Source: an uncultured Roseburia sp. (GTDB lineage Bacteria; Bacillota; Clostridia; Lachnospirales; Lachnospiraceae). Taken from it: 64,000 nucleotides of DNA. Both the position numbers and the translations under genes were made by a program. The notes beneath the pieces are model-generated. The model had not been told where the DNA came from. It searched no databases and was given only the letters and a program-made list of their open reading frames with translations. The stretch covers positions 57,349 through 121,348 of the forward strand of contig CANRSX010000010.1 in NCBI GenBank assembly GCA_947642555.1, in the 5' to 3' direction. Positions 26,993 to 35,473 of the stretch are shown piece after piece (position 1 is the stretch's first letter; each line of letters starts with the position of its first letter).

Positions 26993-29080
26993 TTAAGTGG
27001 CATTGTCCCGGCGGCAGAGAGCCTGAATATCTTCCAAAAGCCTGTGATCAAGGGCAAGTCTGTTTTTCGCTGTGTCGGTCTTATATCGTTTGAAGAGCTC
27101 CTGATCAATGTCAAGGCCCTCCCTGCAGTTGTCCAGCGCTTCCTCATGGTTTCCGGTCTGGAGGTATACCTCTGCCAGCGTCCGGTAACAGTCGGCGAGA
27201 TCCAGGCCGGCCTGCAGGGTATGCGTTTCTTCCCAGTACAGAAACAGGTTATCCAGGCTTTCGTTGTAATACCGTATCGCAGTGTCAAAATCTTTCTTTG
27301 CAAAGCTGACAAAAGCGAGATTTTCGTAGCTTGCGGCAAGATTATAACACGCCGCCGGATCTGAGGGGTTATGCTGATGAATCTGTATCCGCAGCTTTAA
27401 ACCATACTCATAGCTGGTTTCAGCCCCGGATAAATCCCCGGTATCCGCGCAGAGGCCGCCGACACAGTCACAGCTGTCGGCCAGAAGCAGCCCGGTCTGC
27501 CGGTTGCTTAACTGTCGATCCAGGTCAGAAACCTCCTTCAGATACTGTGTGAAATAGCATTTCGCCTGATCTGTCTTTTTCAGCTTCTGAAAGGTCAGTC
27601 CGAGGCTGCGGCAGAGCTTTGCGGACAGCATCCGGGCATAAACCTCTTCCGACTGTTCACACAGCTTCCGGCAGTGTGTAAGCGCCTGCTCAAAACAGAT
27701 CACCGCGTCGTCTAATCTTCCCTCCGCGCGGAGTACATCCCCGAGACGGGTACAGCATTCCGTCAGGTTCTGCGCGGTCACATTGGGGTAGTCCGGCAGA
27801 CGGTCCGCCTGACCACGACAGATATCGTATAATTCCAGATATGTTTTTGTGGCGGAGACCGTCTGCCCGGCGTTCAGCTGATCGTCCCCCAGATCGCACA
27901 GCGCAAAAATGAGATCCTGACAGTCGATTTCATCTGCTGTCTCTTCAAACCGTTTTCTTCTCAGAACACACAGGCGTTCCTGAAAATGGAGGGCGGTGAG
28001 GGGATCCGCCGGGACTCCGTTCCCGTGTTTGTAGACCGAGACCAGCGTTTCCACGGCTTCGGGAAGCCCGAAATTGGAGGCGGCGGTGAGCAGGGCCAGG
28101 GCACGGTCGCGGCTGACCTCCACGTCAATGCCGTTTAAATAGGCAAGCCCCATAAAGTAAAGGTGCTCCGGGGAGCTGTCCCGCATCTGAAGGGCCGTTT
28201 TGCGGATGGTTTTCAGCAGCGTCTCGTGAAAGGCGTCCTTCTCCGAGACGCTGGCGCAGGGAGGCAGATTCTGATAGCAGGCGTCTAACTGTCCCCGGTC
28301 TGTGGAAAGAAGCTCCACCGGGAGAATGGGCTTTCCCGCTTCCCTGGCCTTTGGATATTCGGTCGTCATCACATAATTTCCGGATTCTACTATATTTGGC
28401 GTGACAACCAGGGTAAACAGCTGTGATTTTTCCAGAGCAGCTTCGATGGCCGCGTTAAAATCTTCCCCGGGGGTCAGAAACTCGTCATACCAGATGGCGA
28501 TGCCATAAAGCTTTGGATCGCTGTGGATCAGGTGCATCACCTGCTGTGCGTATCTGCGGTCCTTTTTGCGGTAGCTCAGGAAAATATAGGCGTCAAATGC
28601 GGCGCGGATCTTTTCCGCCATATCATCATCGATCAGCACGGAACCGAGATATTGTGACAGCTTCTTCTCATAGGGCAGGGCGGTTGTATCCTGCTGGTGC
28701 CTGTCGAGAACCTGCAGATTTCCGCAGATCCGGTTAAACGTCTCCTCAAGCCCCGGCTCCTGCATAAGCGGGAGGACGGGAATGTGATGCTTCATCGCAT
28801 AGGGAAATTCCAGGCGGCGTGCCTGATTGTCCTCGAGGAGAAACCGGCTGGTGACCGGAATGACAATGAGCTGCATCTGTTCAAGCTCATAGAAGGAATT
28901 CTTCGCTTCTTCGTCTGTCTGTGGATCCGTGCGGTAGTAGACGGCACAGTTCTGACTCTGAAAAATGTCGTCTGTGATATCGTCAAGGCAGGCGGGAAGA
29001 TCCTTTGGGTGTCCGGTCAGATAGACCCGGGGTTTTCCCTGGGGAGCGGAACCGTCTTTTGTCTTATAATTCAGTGCCAT
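26993..29080 (-). CDS. double-TIR domain, TPR-repeat protein
   Basis: 695-aa soluble protein starting at ATG 29080 behind CGGAGGAACG. Residues 17-126 look like a degenerate TIR-like domain. Residues about 162-290 form a canonical TIR domain beginning AYIFLSYRKKD, with IAIWYDEFLTPGEDF and Glu241 (TTEYPKA) in the place of the catalytic glutamate of NAD-cleaving TIRs. From about residue 320 to the end are Sel1/TPR-type helical repeats (for example YNLAASYENLAFVSFAKKDF). Such architecture is used for ligand or partner sensing with NADase output in bacterial defence, but it also occurs in uncharacterised signalling proteins. No partner gene is adjacent. Confidence 0.82.
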   Translation of the reverse strand: MALNYKTKDGSAPQGKPRVYLTGHPKDLPACLDDITDDIFQSQNCAVYYRTDPQTDEEAKNSFYELEQMQLIVIPVTSRFLLEDNQARRLEFPYAMKHHIPVLPLMQEPGLEETFNRICGNLQVLDRHQQDTTALPYEKKLSQYLGSVLIDDDMAEKIRAAFDAYIFLSYRKKDRRYAQQVMHLIHSDPKLYGIAIWYDEFLTPGEDFNAAIEAALEKSQLFTLVVTPNIVESGNYVMTTEYPKAREAGKPILPVELLSTDRGQLDACYQNLPPCASVSEKDAFHETLLKTIRKTALQMRDSSPEHLYFMGLAYLNGIDVEVSRDRALALLTAASNFGLPEAVETLVSVYKHGNGVPADPLTALHFQERLCVLRRKRFEETADEIDCQDLIFALCDLGDDQLNAGQTVSATKTYLELYDICRGQADRLPDYPNVTAQNLTECCTRLGDVLRAEGRLDDAVICFEQALTHCRKLCEQSEEVYARMLSAKLCRSLGLTFQKLKKTDQAKCYFTQYLKEVSDLDRQLSNRQTGLLLADSCDCVGGLCADTGDLSGAETSYEYGLKLRIQIHQHNPSDPAACYNLAASYENLAFVSFAKKDFDTAIRYYNESLDNLFLYWEETHTLQAGLDLADCYRTLAEVYLQTGNHEEALDNCREGLDIDQELFKRYKTDTAKNRLALDHRLLEDIQALCRRDNAT

Positions 29081-29233
29081 ACAGCGTTCCTCCGAAATGC
29101 TTCTGTTTTTGGTATCATACCATAAAAAAAGAAGACGGGGCAAAGAAAAAGGGATTCCTGGAGAAATTTACGTTGCCGAAACCGGGAATTGAGGGTATAC
29201 TGTGAATATATATGAATGCAGGAGGTGGCGGAT

Positions 29234-29605
29234 ATGGATTTTTTTGATAAGTTAGGGGAATCCCTGGTAAGCGCGGGAAAGGATGTCAGCCAGAAGGCGA
29301 AGGACGTCTCCGAGATCGCAAAGCTTAAGATCGACATCAAGGCAAAGGAAGATTATGTGGACCGGCAGTACAGGGAGCTCGGAGCTGCATACTATGAGAA
29401 GCACCGGAATGAGGAGGAGTGCGAGGAGGCGGAGCAGTTCTTCCTGATCAGCGAGGCGTTAGACGAGATCGAGCGGATGAAGGCGGAGGTGCTGCGGATC
29501 CAGGGAGCCGCGATCTGCCCGAACTGCGGGTTAAAGATGCCGGAGGGAGCGGCGTTCTGCAGCAGCTGCGGGGCGAAAATGAACGATGGGATCTATGAAG
29601 AATAA
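29234..29605 (+). CDS. zinc-ribbon domain protein
   Basis: 123-aa protein with an N-terminal amphipathic helix (MDFFDKLGESLVSAGK), a coiled-coil middle and a C-terminal CPNCG...CSSCG zinc ribbon. This is a common Firmicutes arrangement with unknown function. The ATG at 29234 follows GGAGGTGG. It overlaps the next gene by about 11-20 bases, suggesting coupling with the DUF6056 membrane protein. Confidence 0.8.
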   Translation: MDFFDKLGESLVSAGKDVSQKAKDVSEIAKLKIDIKAKEDYVDRQYRELGAAYYEKHRNEEECEEAEQFFLISEALDEIERMKAEVLRIQGAAICPNCGLKMPEGAAFCSSCGAKMNDGIYEE

Positions 29606-31019
29606 GCGGTCTGCCCTGTGGGTACCCTTCGCGCTGACCGCCGCCGTCGGGCTGGTATATCATCTGCTGATGCAGCCGATGGGCGGGGATGATGTGTTTT
29701 TCCGGGAGGCGACGGAGGGTACCACGCTGTGGGCCTATTTAGCGGGACGGTATCAGAACTGGACTTCAAGAGTAGTTTCCGAATTTGTGCTGGTGTCGGT
29801 GATGCAGTGCCTGCCGCTGTGGAGACTGATTGATTTCCTGATGTTTGCGAGCCTGCCACTGATTCTTTCCAGGTATTTTGACAGGAGCCGCCTGATCTGC
29901 TGGTGCGCAGCGGGGGCGGCGCTTTTATTTCCGTTTCACGATATGGGGACGGCGGGCTGGGCGACAACCACGGTGACGCACTTCTGGCCGTTTTGGTGTA
30001 TTTTTTTCGTGGGAATGCTCGTGAAAAAGATTCTGTCCGGGGAGAAGATCTTCTGGTGGGAGCTTCTGATCGGGATACCGGCGTGTATCATCACCGGAAG
30101 CCATGAGCAGATGGCGGTCATCCTTTTGTTTGTGCTTGTGATGAGCACGGTTTCCCTGTACTGGGAAAAGAAGCGCGGGGAAGATGCCGGGGGAAGGAAG
30201 TATGGCGGGAACGCCGGGGAAAAGAAGCGCGGCGGAAAAGGGGATCATGGCGGGAGCGCCGAAGCGAAAAAGCTTACCGGACACGCGATGATGACATTTG
30301 TCGCATTCTGGGTGATTGATGTGATCTCTTTGGCGGTGATTGCCCTCTGCCCGGGAAACGCGAAGCGCAATGCGGTCAGTATCGCGGATCTTCCCGTCTA
30401 TGCAGAATTTAATTTCGGGGAAAAGCTTTATCTGGGACTCTTAAGCATCGAGCGGGTATTTCTGGCAAACGCTGATGTCGTCTTTTTCGCGGTGGCGCTG
30501 ATCTGGGCGCTGCTGGTGTATGTGAAGACAAAGGATTTTAAAAAGACACTTGTCTCGTCCGTGCCGCTTCTGATCCTTTTCGGGCAGACGGTGCTGCGGA
30601 CAGCCTATCCGGGCTTATCGGGTCTTTTTGTCATGCCGGGTCAGATTCTCTCCTGGAGCTGGGGGGAGCTGTCGACCTGGATTCCCATGGTGTATCTCGC
30701 GGCGGCGGTGGCGTCCATGCTGTATGCGCTCTGGCAGCTGTTCGGGGAGTCGGTCGGGGAGTATGTCTGCGTGCTGATCCTGCTGGGCCTGGGCTTCGGC
30801 GCCGGTGCGGTGCTTGGCTTTATGGCGACGATCTACGTCTCCGGGGAGCGGGTGTATGCGCCGCTCTACGGGATTCTGCTGCTGGTGACCATGGCGGCCA
30901 TCGAAAAACAGCGCGGGATTGTGGAGCTGCGGGTAAAAACGACGGCTGGAAAGCTGATCGTGACCCTCCTGGGGCTGCTGTGCTTTGTGAATGTGTTTTT
31001 TATCACCCTGTCCGTATGA
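29586..31019 (+). CDS. DUF6056 family membrane protein
   Basis: About 477-aa polytopic membrane protein. The early motif MGGDDVFFREA followed by YQNWTSRVVSEF is typical of DUF6056 proteins, which resemble GT-C glycosyltransferases in layout. A Lys/Gly-rich cytoplasmic loop around residues 196-225 (KKRGEDAGGRKYGG) is a low-complexity insertion. Starts at 29586 or 29595 are possible; neither has a strong ribosome binding site. The stop codon lies within the loop of a perfect palindrome. Confidence 0.78.
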   Translation: MGSMKNKRSALWVPFALTAAVGLVYHLLMQPMGGDDVFFREATEGTTLWAYLAGRYQNWTSRVVSEFVLVSVMQCLPLWRLIDFLMFASLPLILSRYFDRSRLICWCAAGAALLFPFHDMGTAGWATTTVTHFWPFWCIFFVGMLVKKILSGEKIFWWELLIGIPACIITGSHEQMAVILLFVLVMSTVSLYWEKKRGEDAGGRKYGGNAGEKKRGGKGDHGGSAEAKKLTGHAMMTFVAFWVIDVISLAVIALCPGNAKRNAVSIADLPVYAEFNFGEKLYLGLLSIERVFLANADVVFFAVALIWALLVYVKTKDFKKTLVSSVPLLILFGQTVLRTAYPGLSGLFVMPGQILSWSWGELSTWIPMVYLAAAVASMLYALWQLFGESVGEYVCVLILLGLGFGAGAVLGFMATIYVSGERVYAPLYGILLLVTMAAIEKQRGIVELRVKTTAGKLIVTLLGLLCFVNVFFITLSV

Positions 31020-31110
31020 CGGACAGGGTGTTTGCTGTTCTGTGTAACAGACAGCGTTTTCACTATTCCGTATGACGGATAGCGTTTTCTCTGCTCTGTG
31101 TAGCAGACAG
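31004..31110 (+). repeat. tandem palindromic repeats at the end of the DUF6056 gene
   Basis: The first unit is a perfect 12-base stem with a three-base loop (31004-31015 / 31019-31030), and the gene's TGA falls in its loop. It is followed at about 28-base spacing by three related hairpins (about 31034-31055, 31063-31082, 31090-31107). Each is built on the pattern CTGTTCTGT-loop-ACAGACAGCGTTTT. The first stem plus GTGTTT could terminate transcription; why there are four is not clear. Confidence 0.75.
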
Positions 31111-31118
31111 GGCGCCCG

Positions 31119-32084
31119 CTATTTAAAGTGTATGTGCTCCATCACCTTCAGAATCGCATCTCTCGCCCTGTCATGCAGATACGCAGTATTTAACCGCTGT
31201 TTGCTATAGTGCAGGTAAGTATCTTTTGTATACTGGATCAGAATATGGGTGAAAAAACGTTCCCAGTTAAAATATTCCCGGCTTTCTATGAAATCTTCCG
31301 GGTGTGACAGAAGTTCCTGCAGGGCGTTGCCGTCGATCAGGCCGGATTTCAGTATGATCCATTCAAAAGATTCCGGCAGGTAGCATCTGGTATCAGGATG
31401 TGTCTTCATGAACTGGGCCAGCTCATTCATTTCCGGCCCGATGGACGCCCCGTCGGCAATTACCAGTATATGGCATTTTCTTGTATTCTTCAATCGTAGT
31501 ATAATGCTCGATTTCCCACCGGCGCTTTCACACGGAATCTGCTTTTGGGCACAGACTTCATGGAAAAATTCATAGCCTGAATTGGAATCTTCCACAATGA
31601 CCGCATCGGGGGCTATTTCAGATGAAAATGCCCCATTGCTGTAAATGTGATAAAACTCATTGTAGATCCGTTTCATATCGTGATATTTTCCTGCAGTGTG
31701 GATTCCGTAGATTTCCTCCACCGAATACGGCAGATTTACCAGGTTTTCCCTTGTGATAATAACAAAATAATTGTCGGATTCTCTGACCATCCTGGCAAAC
31801 TGATCCGTTTTCAGAAACAGATTTTCTTCGTCCAAAAAAATAATCGTGTCATGCACGGCAGGAAGAATCAGCTCCCAGTCAGGATTATCCAGCGTACGGC
31901 AATTTTTTTCACACCGGAGCTCAATACCGGAGCTTTCCCCCAGCCCTGCGTACAGAGCAATCATCTGAACCAGCGTCGTCTTGCCCGTGGCGCTGTCCCC
32001 CTGAATGATCGTGATATTTCGTCTGATGTCAAATTCATAGCGCAGCCTGTTATTCTGCACCATTACATGATAGCTTCCCTTCAT
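31119..32084 (-). CDS. P-loop ATPase paired with DUF4869 gene
   Basis: 321-aa protein with Walker A GDSATGKTT (residues 29-37) and a Walker B-like IIFLDEE (81-87). No sensor, nuclease or known effector domain was recognised in the remaining 230 residues. Transcription runs from DUF4869 into this gene with a three-base gap, so the two are a functional pair. A role in regulating or sensing the DUF4869 partner is a guess. Confidence 0.72.
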   Translation of the reverse strand: MKGSYHVMVQNNRLRYEFDIRRNITIIQGDSATGKTTLVQMIALYAGLGESSGIELRCEKNCRTLDNPDWELILPAVHDTIIFLDEENLFLKTDQFARMVRESDNYFVIITRENLVNLPYSVEEIYGIHTAGKYHDMKRIYNEFYHIYSNGAFSSEIAPDAVIVEDSNSGYEFFHEVCAQKQIPCESAGGKSSIILRLKNTRKCHILVIADGASIGPEMNELAQFMKTHPDTRCYLPESFEWIILKSGLIDGNALQELLSHPEDFIESREYFNWERFFTHILIQYTKDTYLHYSKQRLNTAYLHDRARDAILKVMEHIHFK

Positions 32085-32087
32085 CTG

Positions 32088-32537
32088 TCATCGCTCCTCT
32101 ATACCCAGGGCCTCGTCGACATATTCCTCATAGCTGTGGACCATTCTCCCGGTATTCAGCATCAGGGCGTCGAATTCCCCGACGGAGCTGAAATCCATCA
32201 CATGGTGCAGGTTTATGGTCAGGTCTTTTCTCCCTGCAATCGCAACAATCCATTTCGCGCAGTTGTTCCCACAGGAGGACGCATTGAAGATTTTTCCGGA
32301 TTCGTCGAACGCCATCAGCATCAGCGTTTTCACCCCTCCGGAGAGCTCTTTTGTGGATATCGGCCCGAGCACCGGGCTTTCGATCAGATGCGGGCTGATC
32401 ACGTCCGATTTGTCGATATCTTTTATCATCTGTACTGAAAGAGGATCCGTGATCCATTCATCTTCATACCGGTTGTCAAACCAGGTTGGCGGGTGGTAAA
32501 TGGAATTTTCAATGTCTCCGAATACGATTTTTAACAT
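32088..32537 (-). CDS. DUF4869 family protein
   Basis: 149-aa protein starting MLKIVFGDIENSIYHPP, with WFDNRYEDEWITDPLS, LSGGVKTLMLM and SCGNNCAKWIV motifs, matching the DUF4869 pattern. The ATG follows AGGAGGTTCT. Members are common in Lachnospiraceae and of unknown function. The tight linkage to an ATPase is noted in the next gene's entry. Confidence 0.75.
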   Translation of the reverse strand: MLKIVFGDIENSIYHPPTWFDNRYEDEWITDPLSVQMIKDIDKSDVISPHLIESPVLGPISTKELSGGVKTLMLMAFDESGKIFNASSCGNNCAKWIVAIAGRKDLTINLHHVMDFSSVGEFDALMLNTGRMVHSYEEYVDEALGIEER

Positions 32538-32635
32538 AGAACCTCCTGGTTTAGGGTGCCTTAGGATTTCTCCTGGCATCATTTCATTCATTTTAGCATG
32601 ATCTGTATTCTGTTACAAGCCGGATTCCATCCGTA

Positions 32636-33184
32636 TTACTGTTCCATTGACAGCCGCAATATCTCTGGCAGGCATTTGTACATCTCCCTGGCAATGAATT
32701 CCGGGCTTTCCTTCATGCCGTTTCGGATCCAGCTGATCAGCGTGTATGCAGCGCCATGACAGGAGAAATCAATTGCGATTTCCAAAGACTTGTCCAGATT
32801 CCCGTTCCCGTATTTTTGTGTAAGATACTCTATAAAAAACTCCCGGTTTCCTTTTATGCAATATTCTTCAAAAGAGTTCTGACCTTCGTAAGAGATGACA
32901 GACATATAATAGGTTCTGTTGTTGTAGCATTCCTGATACATTTTCAATAACGCTTCCTGAATATCACCGCCACACCCCATACCGATTTCTTTTATTTTTT
33001 TAATTGCCGGCTCATAGAGATATTCGATTACGGAATATTTGTCTTTGAAATGGTGGTAGAAGGTCTGGCGCGAGATACCACAGGCTTTTGCAATATCGCT
33101 CACTGTGATATCCGCCACACTTTTTTCTTTTGATAATTCCATAAAACTTTTCGCTATCGCATCCTTGTAGATTCTGTTCTCCAT
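32636..33184 (-). CDS. TetR/AcrR family transcriptional regulator
   Basis: 182-aa regulator with an N-terminal helix-turn-helix (VSDIAKACGISRQTFYHHFK, about residues 27-46) and a TetR-like C-terminal ligand domain. The ATG follows GCAGGAGGCGGT. It is divergent from the flavin oxidoreductase gene and very likely represses it. Confidence 0.9.
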   Translation of the reverse strand: MENRIYKDAIAKSFMELSKEKSVADITVSDIAKACGISRQTFYHHFKDKYSVIEYLYEPAIKKIKEIGMGCGGDIQEALLKMYQECYNNRTYYMSVISYEGQNSFEEYCIKGNREFFIEYLTQKYGNGNLDKSLEIAIDFSCHGAAYTLISWIRNGMKESPEFIAREMYKCLPEILRLSMEQ

Positions 33185-33246
33185 ACCGCCTCCTGCGACA
33201 TAATTATAAGATTGTAAATAAAAATGACATAATATTAGATCTGTCA

Positions 33247-33275
33247 ATCATTCCTTATCGTAATGATAGTATAAT
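33247..33275 (+). promoter_or_regulatory. candidate operator and -10 of the oxidoreductase gene
   Basis: An inverted repeat ATCATT-9-AATGAT (33247-33252 / 33262-33267) directly abuts a consensus TATAAT at 33270-33275. TetR-type repressors often bind between -35 and -10, so this is a plausible operator. The -35 is weak. Confidence 0.45.
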
Positions 33276-33347
33276 GAAGACAGCAGGTCAACTTTGACGG
33301 AAGAAATATTTCTAATTTTTACTAAATCATGAAGGAGGAAGCTTAAG

Positions 33348-35300
33348 ATGGAACAGTTCAGGAACTTATTCACACCCATTAAAATCAAAAACATGGAAGT
33401 AAAAAACAGGATCTTTATGAGTCCGATGGGAACCGTGCTGGGCAATGAGAGAAATGAGGTAACCGACGAAGCAATTGCTTATTATACGGCAAGGGCTCGC
33501 GGCGGTGCAGGCTTCATCACCACAGAAACAGCGATTGTTGACAGACTGGGAAAGTACTTTTCGTTTACAAACATTGGCCTGTATGACGACGCTCAGATAG
33601 AAAGCTGGAAGAAACTTACGGATGAGGTTCACAAATACGGCGCGAAGATTGCACCTCAGTTATTCCATCCAGCTACCGCGGGATTCCCGCTCTTTAATGA
33701 GAATCAGCTCCCGGTTGCAGCTTCTCCGATTCCGTATAATGTAGTTGATGTTGTTCCGAGGCCATTGACGGCGGACGAGATACAGGAATACGTTGAGAAA
33801 TTTGGTGAAGCGGCACGACGCGCGAAGGAGGCCGGCTGTGATGCGATTGAGCTTCATTGCGGCAACAGACACGGGCTTCTTGGAAATTTCCTTTCGCCGC
33901 TTCATAACAAACGTGTGGACGCTTATGGCGGAACTGTGGACGGCAGATTAAAATTCCCGCTGGAAGTCATCGCAAAGATTGTTGAAAAAACAGGGCCTGA
34001 TTTTCCCATTATTGTAAAGCTGGGTATAACGGATATGGCGGTTGGAGGACAGGAGCTGATCGAAACCTGCTATATTGCAAAACGTATGGAAGAAGCCGGC
34101 GTGGCGATGTTCCACCTGCAGAACGGTAACATTGAAACCGATTTTAACGTAATTTCGCCAAGCGGAGGTGAGAAGGCGATTAATGCTGATCTGGCGGAGA
34201 AAATCAGGCAGGCGATTACGGTTCCGGTCGGTTTTGACAACAGAATCAACGAGCCCTGGATAGCAGAAATGGTAGTGTCGCTGAACAAAGCAGATGTTAC
34301 ATATATGGGAAGAGCTCTGCTATGCGATCCCGAGTTCCCGAATAAGGCTCAGAACGGCAGATGTGAGGAAATCCGGCCCTGTATCGGCTGCACCGAGTGC
34401 TTTGCCGGACTGACAGCGGGCAAAGGCCTTCACTGTACGATGAATCCTTTTGTAGGGAAGGAAGCAGTTCCGATAACGAAAGCGGATCAGAGTAAACGCA
34501 TACTGGTGATTGGCGGAGGCCCTGGCGGTCTTGAAGCAGCAGGACTGGCTGCGCAGAGAGGCCATGACGTCACTCTGATGGAGCAGTCGGACCGATTAGG
34601 CGGAACGATGTATCTTGCGGCTTTCCCGCCTGCAAAACAGGATATTGCGCATGGCACAAAGTATCTGATCGAACAGGCAGTAAAGAATGGCGTAAAGATC
34701 GAATTAAAGAAAAAGGTTACCCCTGAAGTGGTGAAAGAGTTCGCACCGGATGAGATTGTACTGGCTGCCGGAGGAAAACCTGTCTGGCCGAAGTGGTTAA
34801 ATAATGATGAGGCGAATATTGTTTCCTGCTGGGATGTACTGGAAGGAAAATGTAATACCGGAAAGAACATTTTAGTACTCGGCGGAAGCCTGGCAGGCTG
34901 TGAAACAGCTGATTTCCTTGCCCATCCCTTCAATGATCGCTGCATGTATGGAAAGAAAGTCACGCTGATTGAAATGATGCCCGAAATTCTTATGGAGGAT
35001 CGCACGCCGAACCGTACACTGCTGGTAAGAAGACTGCAGGACAAAGGGGTTCGCATACTGACCGGCGCAAGGGTGGAAGAGGTTCTTTCCGATGGCGTCA
35101 CTTACACGCAGAACGGCGGGTCAGTGTCAATGCATGGTTTTGATACCATTGTTGCCGCTCTTGGAACCCGGCCGGAAAACAGCTTATGTGCAGAGCTGGA
35201 AAAGCTCGATATTCCGGTTCATGTGATTGGCGATGCAAACCAGGCGGGAAAGATCATCGATGCGACAGCGGAAGGCGCGGCAGTGGCATTGAAGCTGTAA
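33348..35300 (+). CDS. old-yellow-enzyme family NAD(P)H:flavin oxidoreductase
   Basis: 650-aa protein of the 2,4-dienoyl-CoA reductase / enoate reductase type. The N-terminal TIM barrel (about 1-340) binds FMN. The cysteine cluster CIGCTECF with a later Cys near 363 binds a 4Fe-4S centre. The C-terminal half has FAD/NAD(P)-binding GxGxxG motifs (IGGGPGGLEAAG near 388, LGGSLAGCETAD). Similar enzymes reduce enoates, enals and bile-acid intermediates (BaiCD). The natural substrate cannot be told from sequence. Control by the divergent TetR regulator suggests induction by an electrophilic or hydrophobic compound. Confidence 0.9.
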   Translation: MEQFRNLFTPIKIKNMEVKNRIFMSPMGTVLGNERNEVTDEAIAYYTARARGGAGFITTETAIVDRLGKYFSFTNIGLYDDAQIESWKKLTDEVHKYGAKIAPQLFHPATAGFPLFNENQLPVAASPIPYNVVDVVPRPLTADEIQEYVEKFGEAARRAKEAGCDAIELHCGNRHGLLGNFLSPLHNKRVDAYGGTVDGRLKFPLEVIAKIVEKTGPDFPIIVKLGITDMAVGGQELIETCYIAKRMEEAGVAMFHLQNGNIETDFNVISPSGGEKAINADLAEKIRQAITVPVGFDNRINEPWIAEMVVSLNKADVTYMGRALLCDPEFPNKAQNGRCEEIRPCIGCTECFAGLTAGKGLHCTMNPFVGKEAVPITKADQSKRILVIGGGPGGLEAAGLAAQRGHDVTLMEQSDRLGGTMYLAAFPPAKQDIAHGTKYLIEQAVKNGVKIELKKKVTPEVVKEFAPDEIVLAAGGKPVWPKWLNNDEANIVSCWDVLEGKCNTGKNILVLGGSLAGCETADFLAHPFNDRCMYGKKVTLIEMMPEILMEDRTPNRTLLVRRLQDKGVRILTGARVEEVLSDGVTYTQNGGSVSMHGFDTIVAALGTRPENSLCAELEKLDIPVHVIGDANQAGKIIDATAEGAAVALKL

Positions 35301-35338
35301 ATAAAAGAATCTGAAACAGAAAAAGGAATCGACGAAAA

Positions 35339-35365
35339 GAAGCCGGCTCAATGCGAGCCGGCTTC
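35339..35365 (+). terminator. terminator after the oxidoreductase gene
   Basis: Perfect 11-base stem GAAGCCGGCTC / GAGCCGGCTTC with a five-base loop, about 40 bases past the stop. It is followed by ATCCGTTTCC, a short weak T stretch. Confidence 0.75.
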
Positions 35366-35473
35366 ATCCGTTTCCTGTCATGATAATTCAGAAACAGATT
35401 TATGTTGTGCAGCGGCGGCATGAAACGTGTATAATAAAAGGCAGGAAGCAAAGCGGGACAGGGGGAGAAGCGG

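Noticed and set aside
31004..31110. Short CRISPR-like repeat set
   Set aside because: Units are contiguous palindromes without unique spacers.
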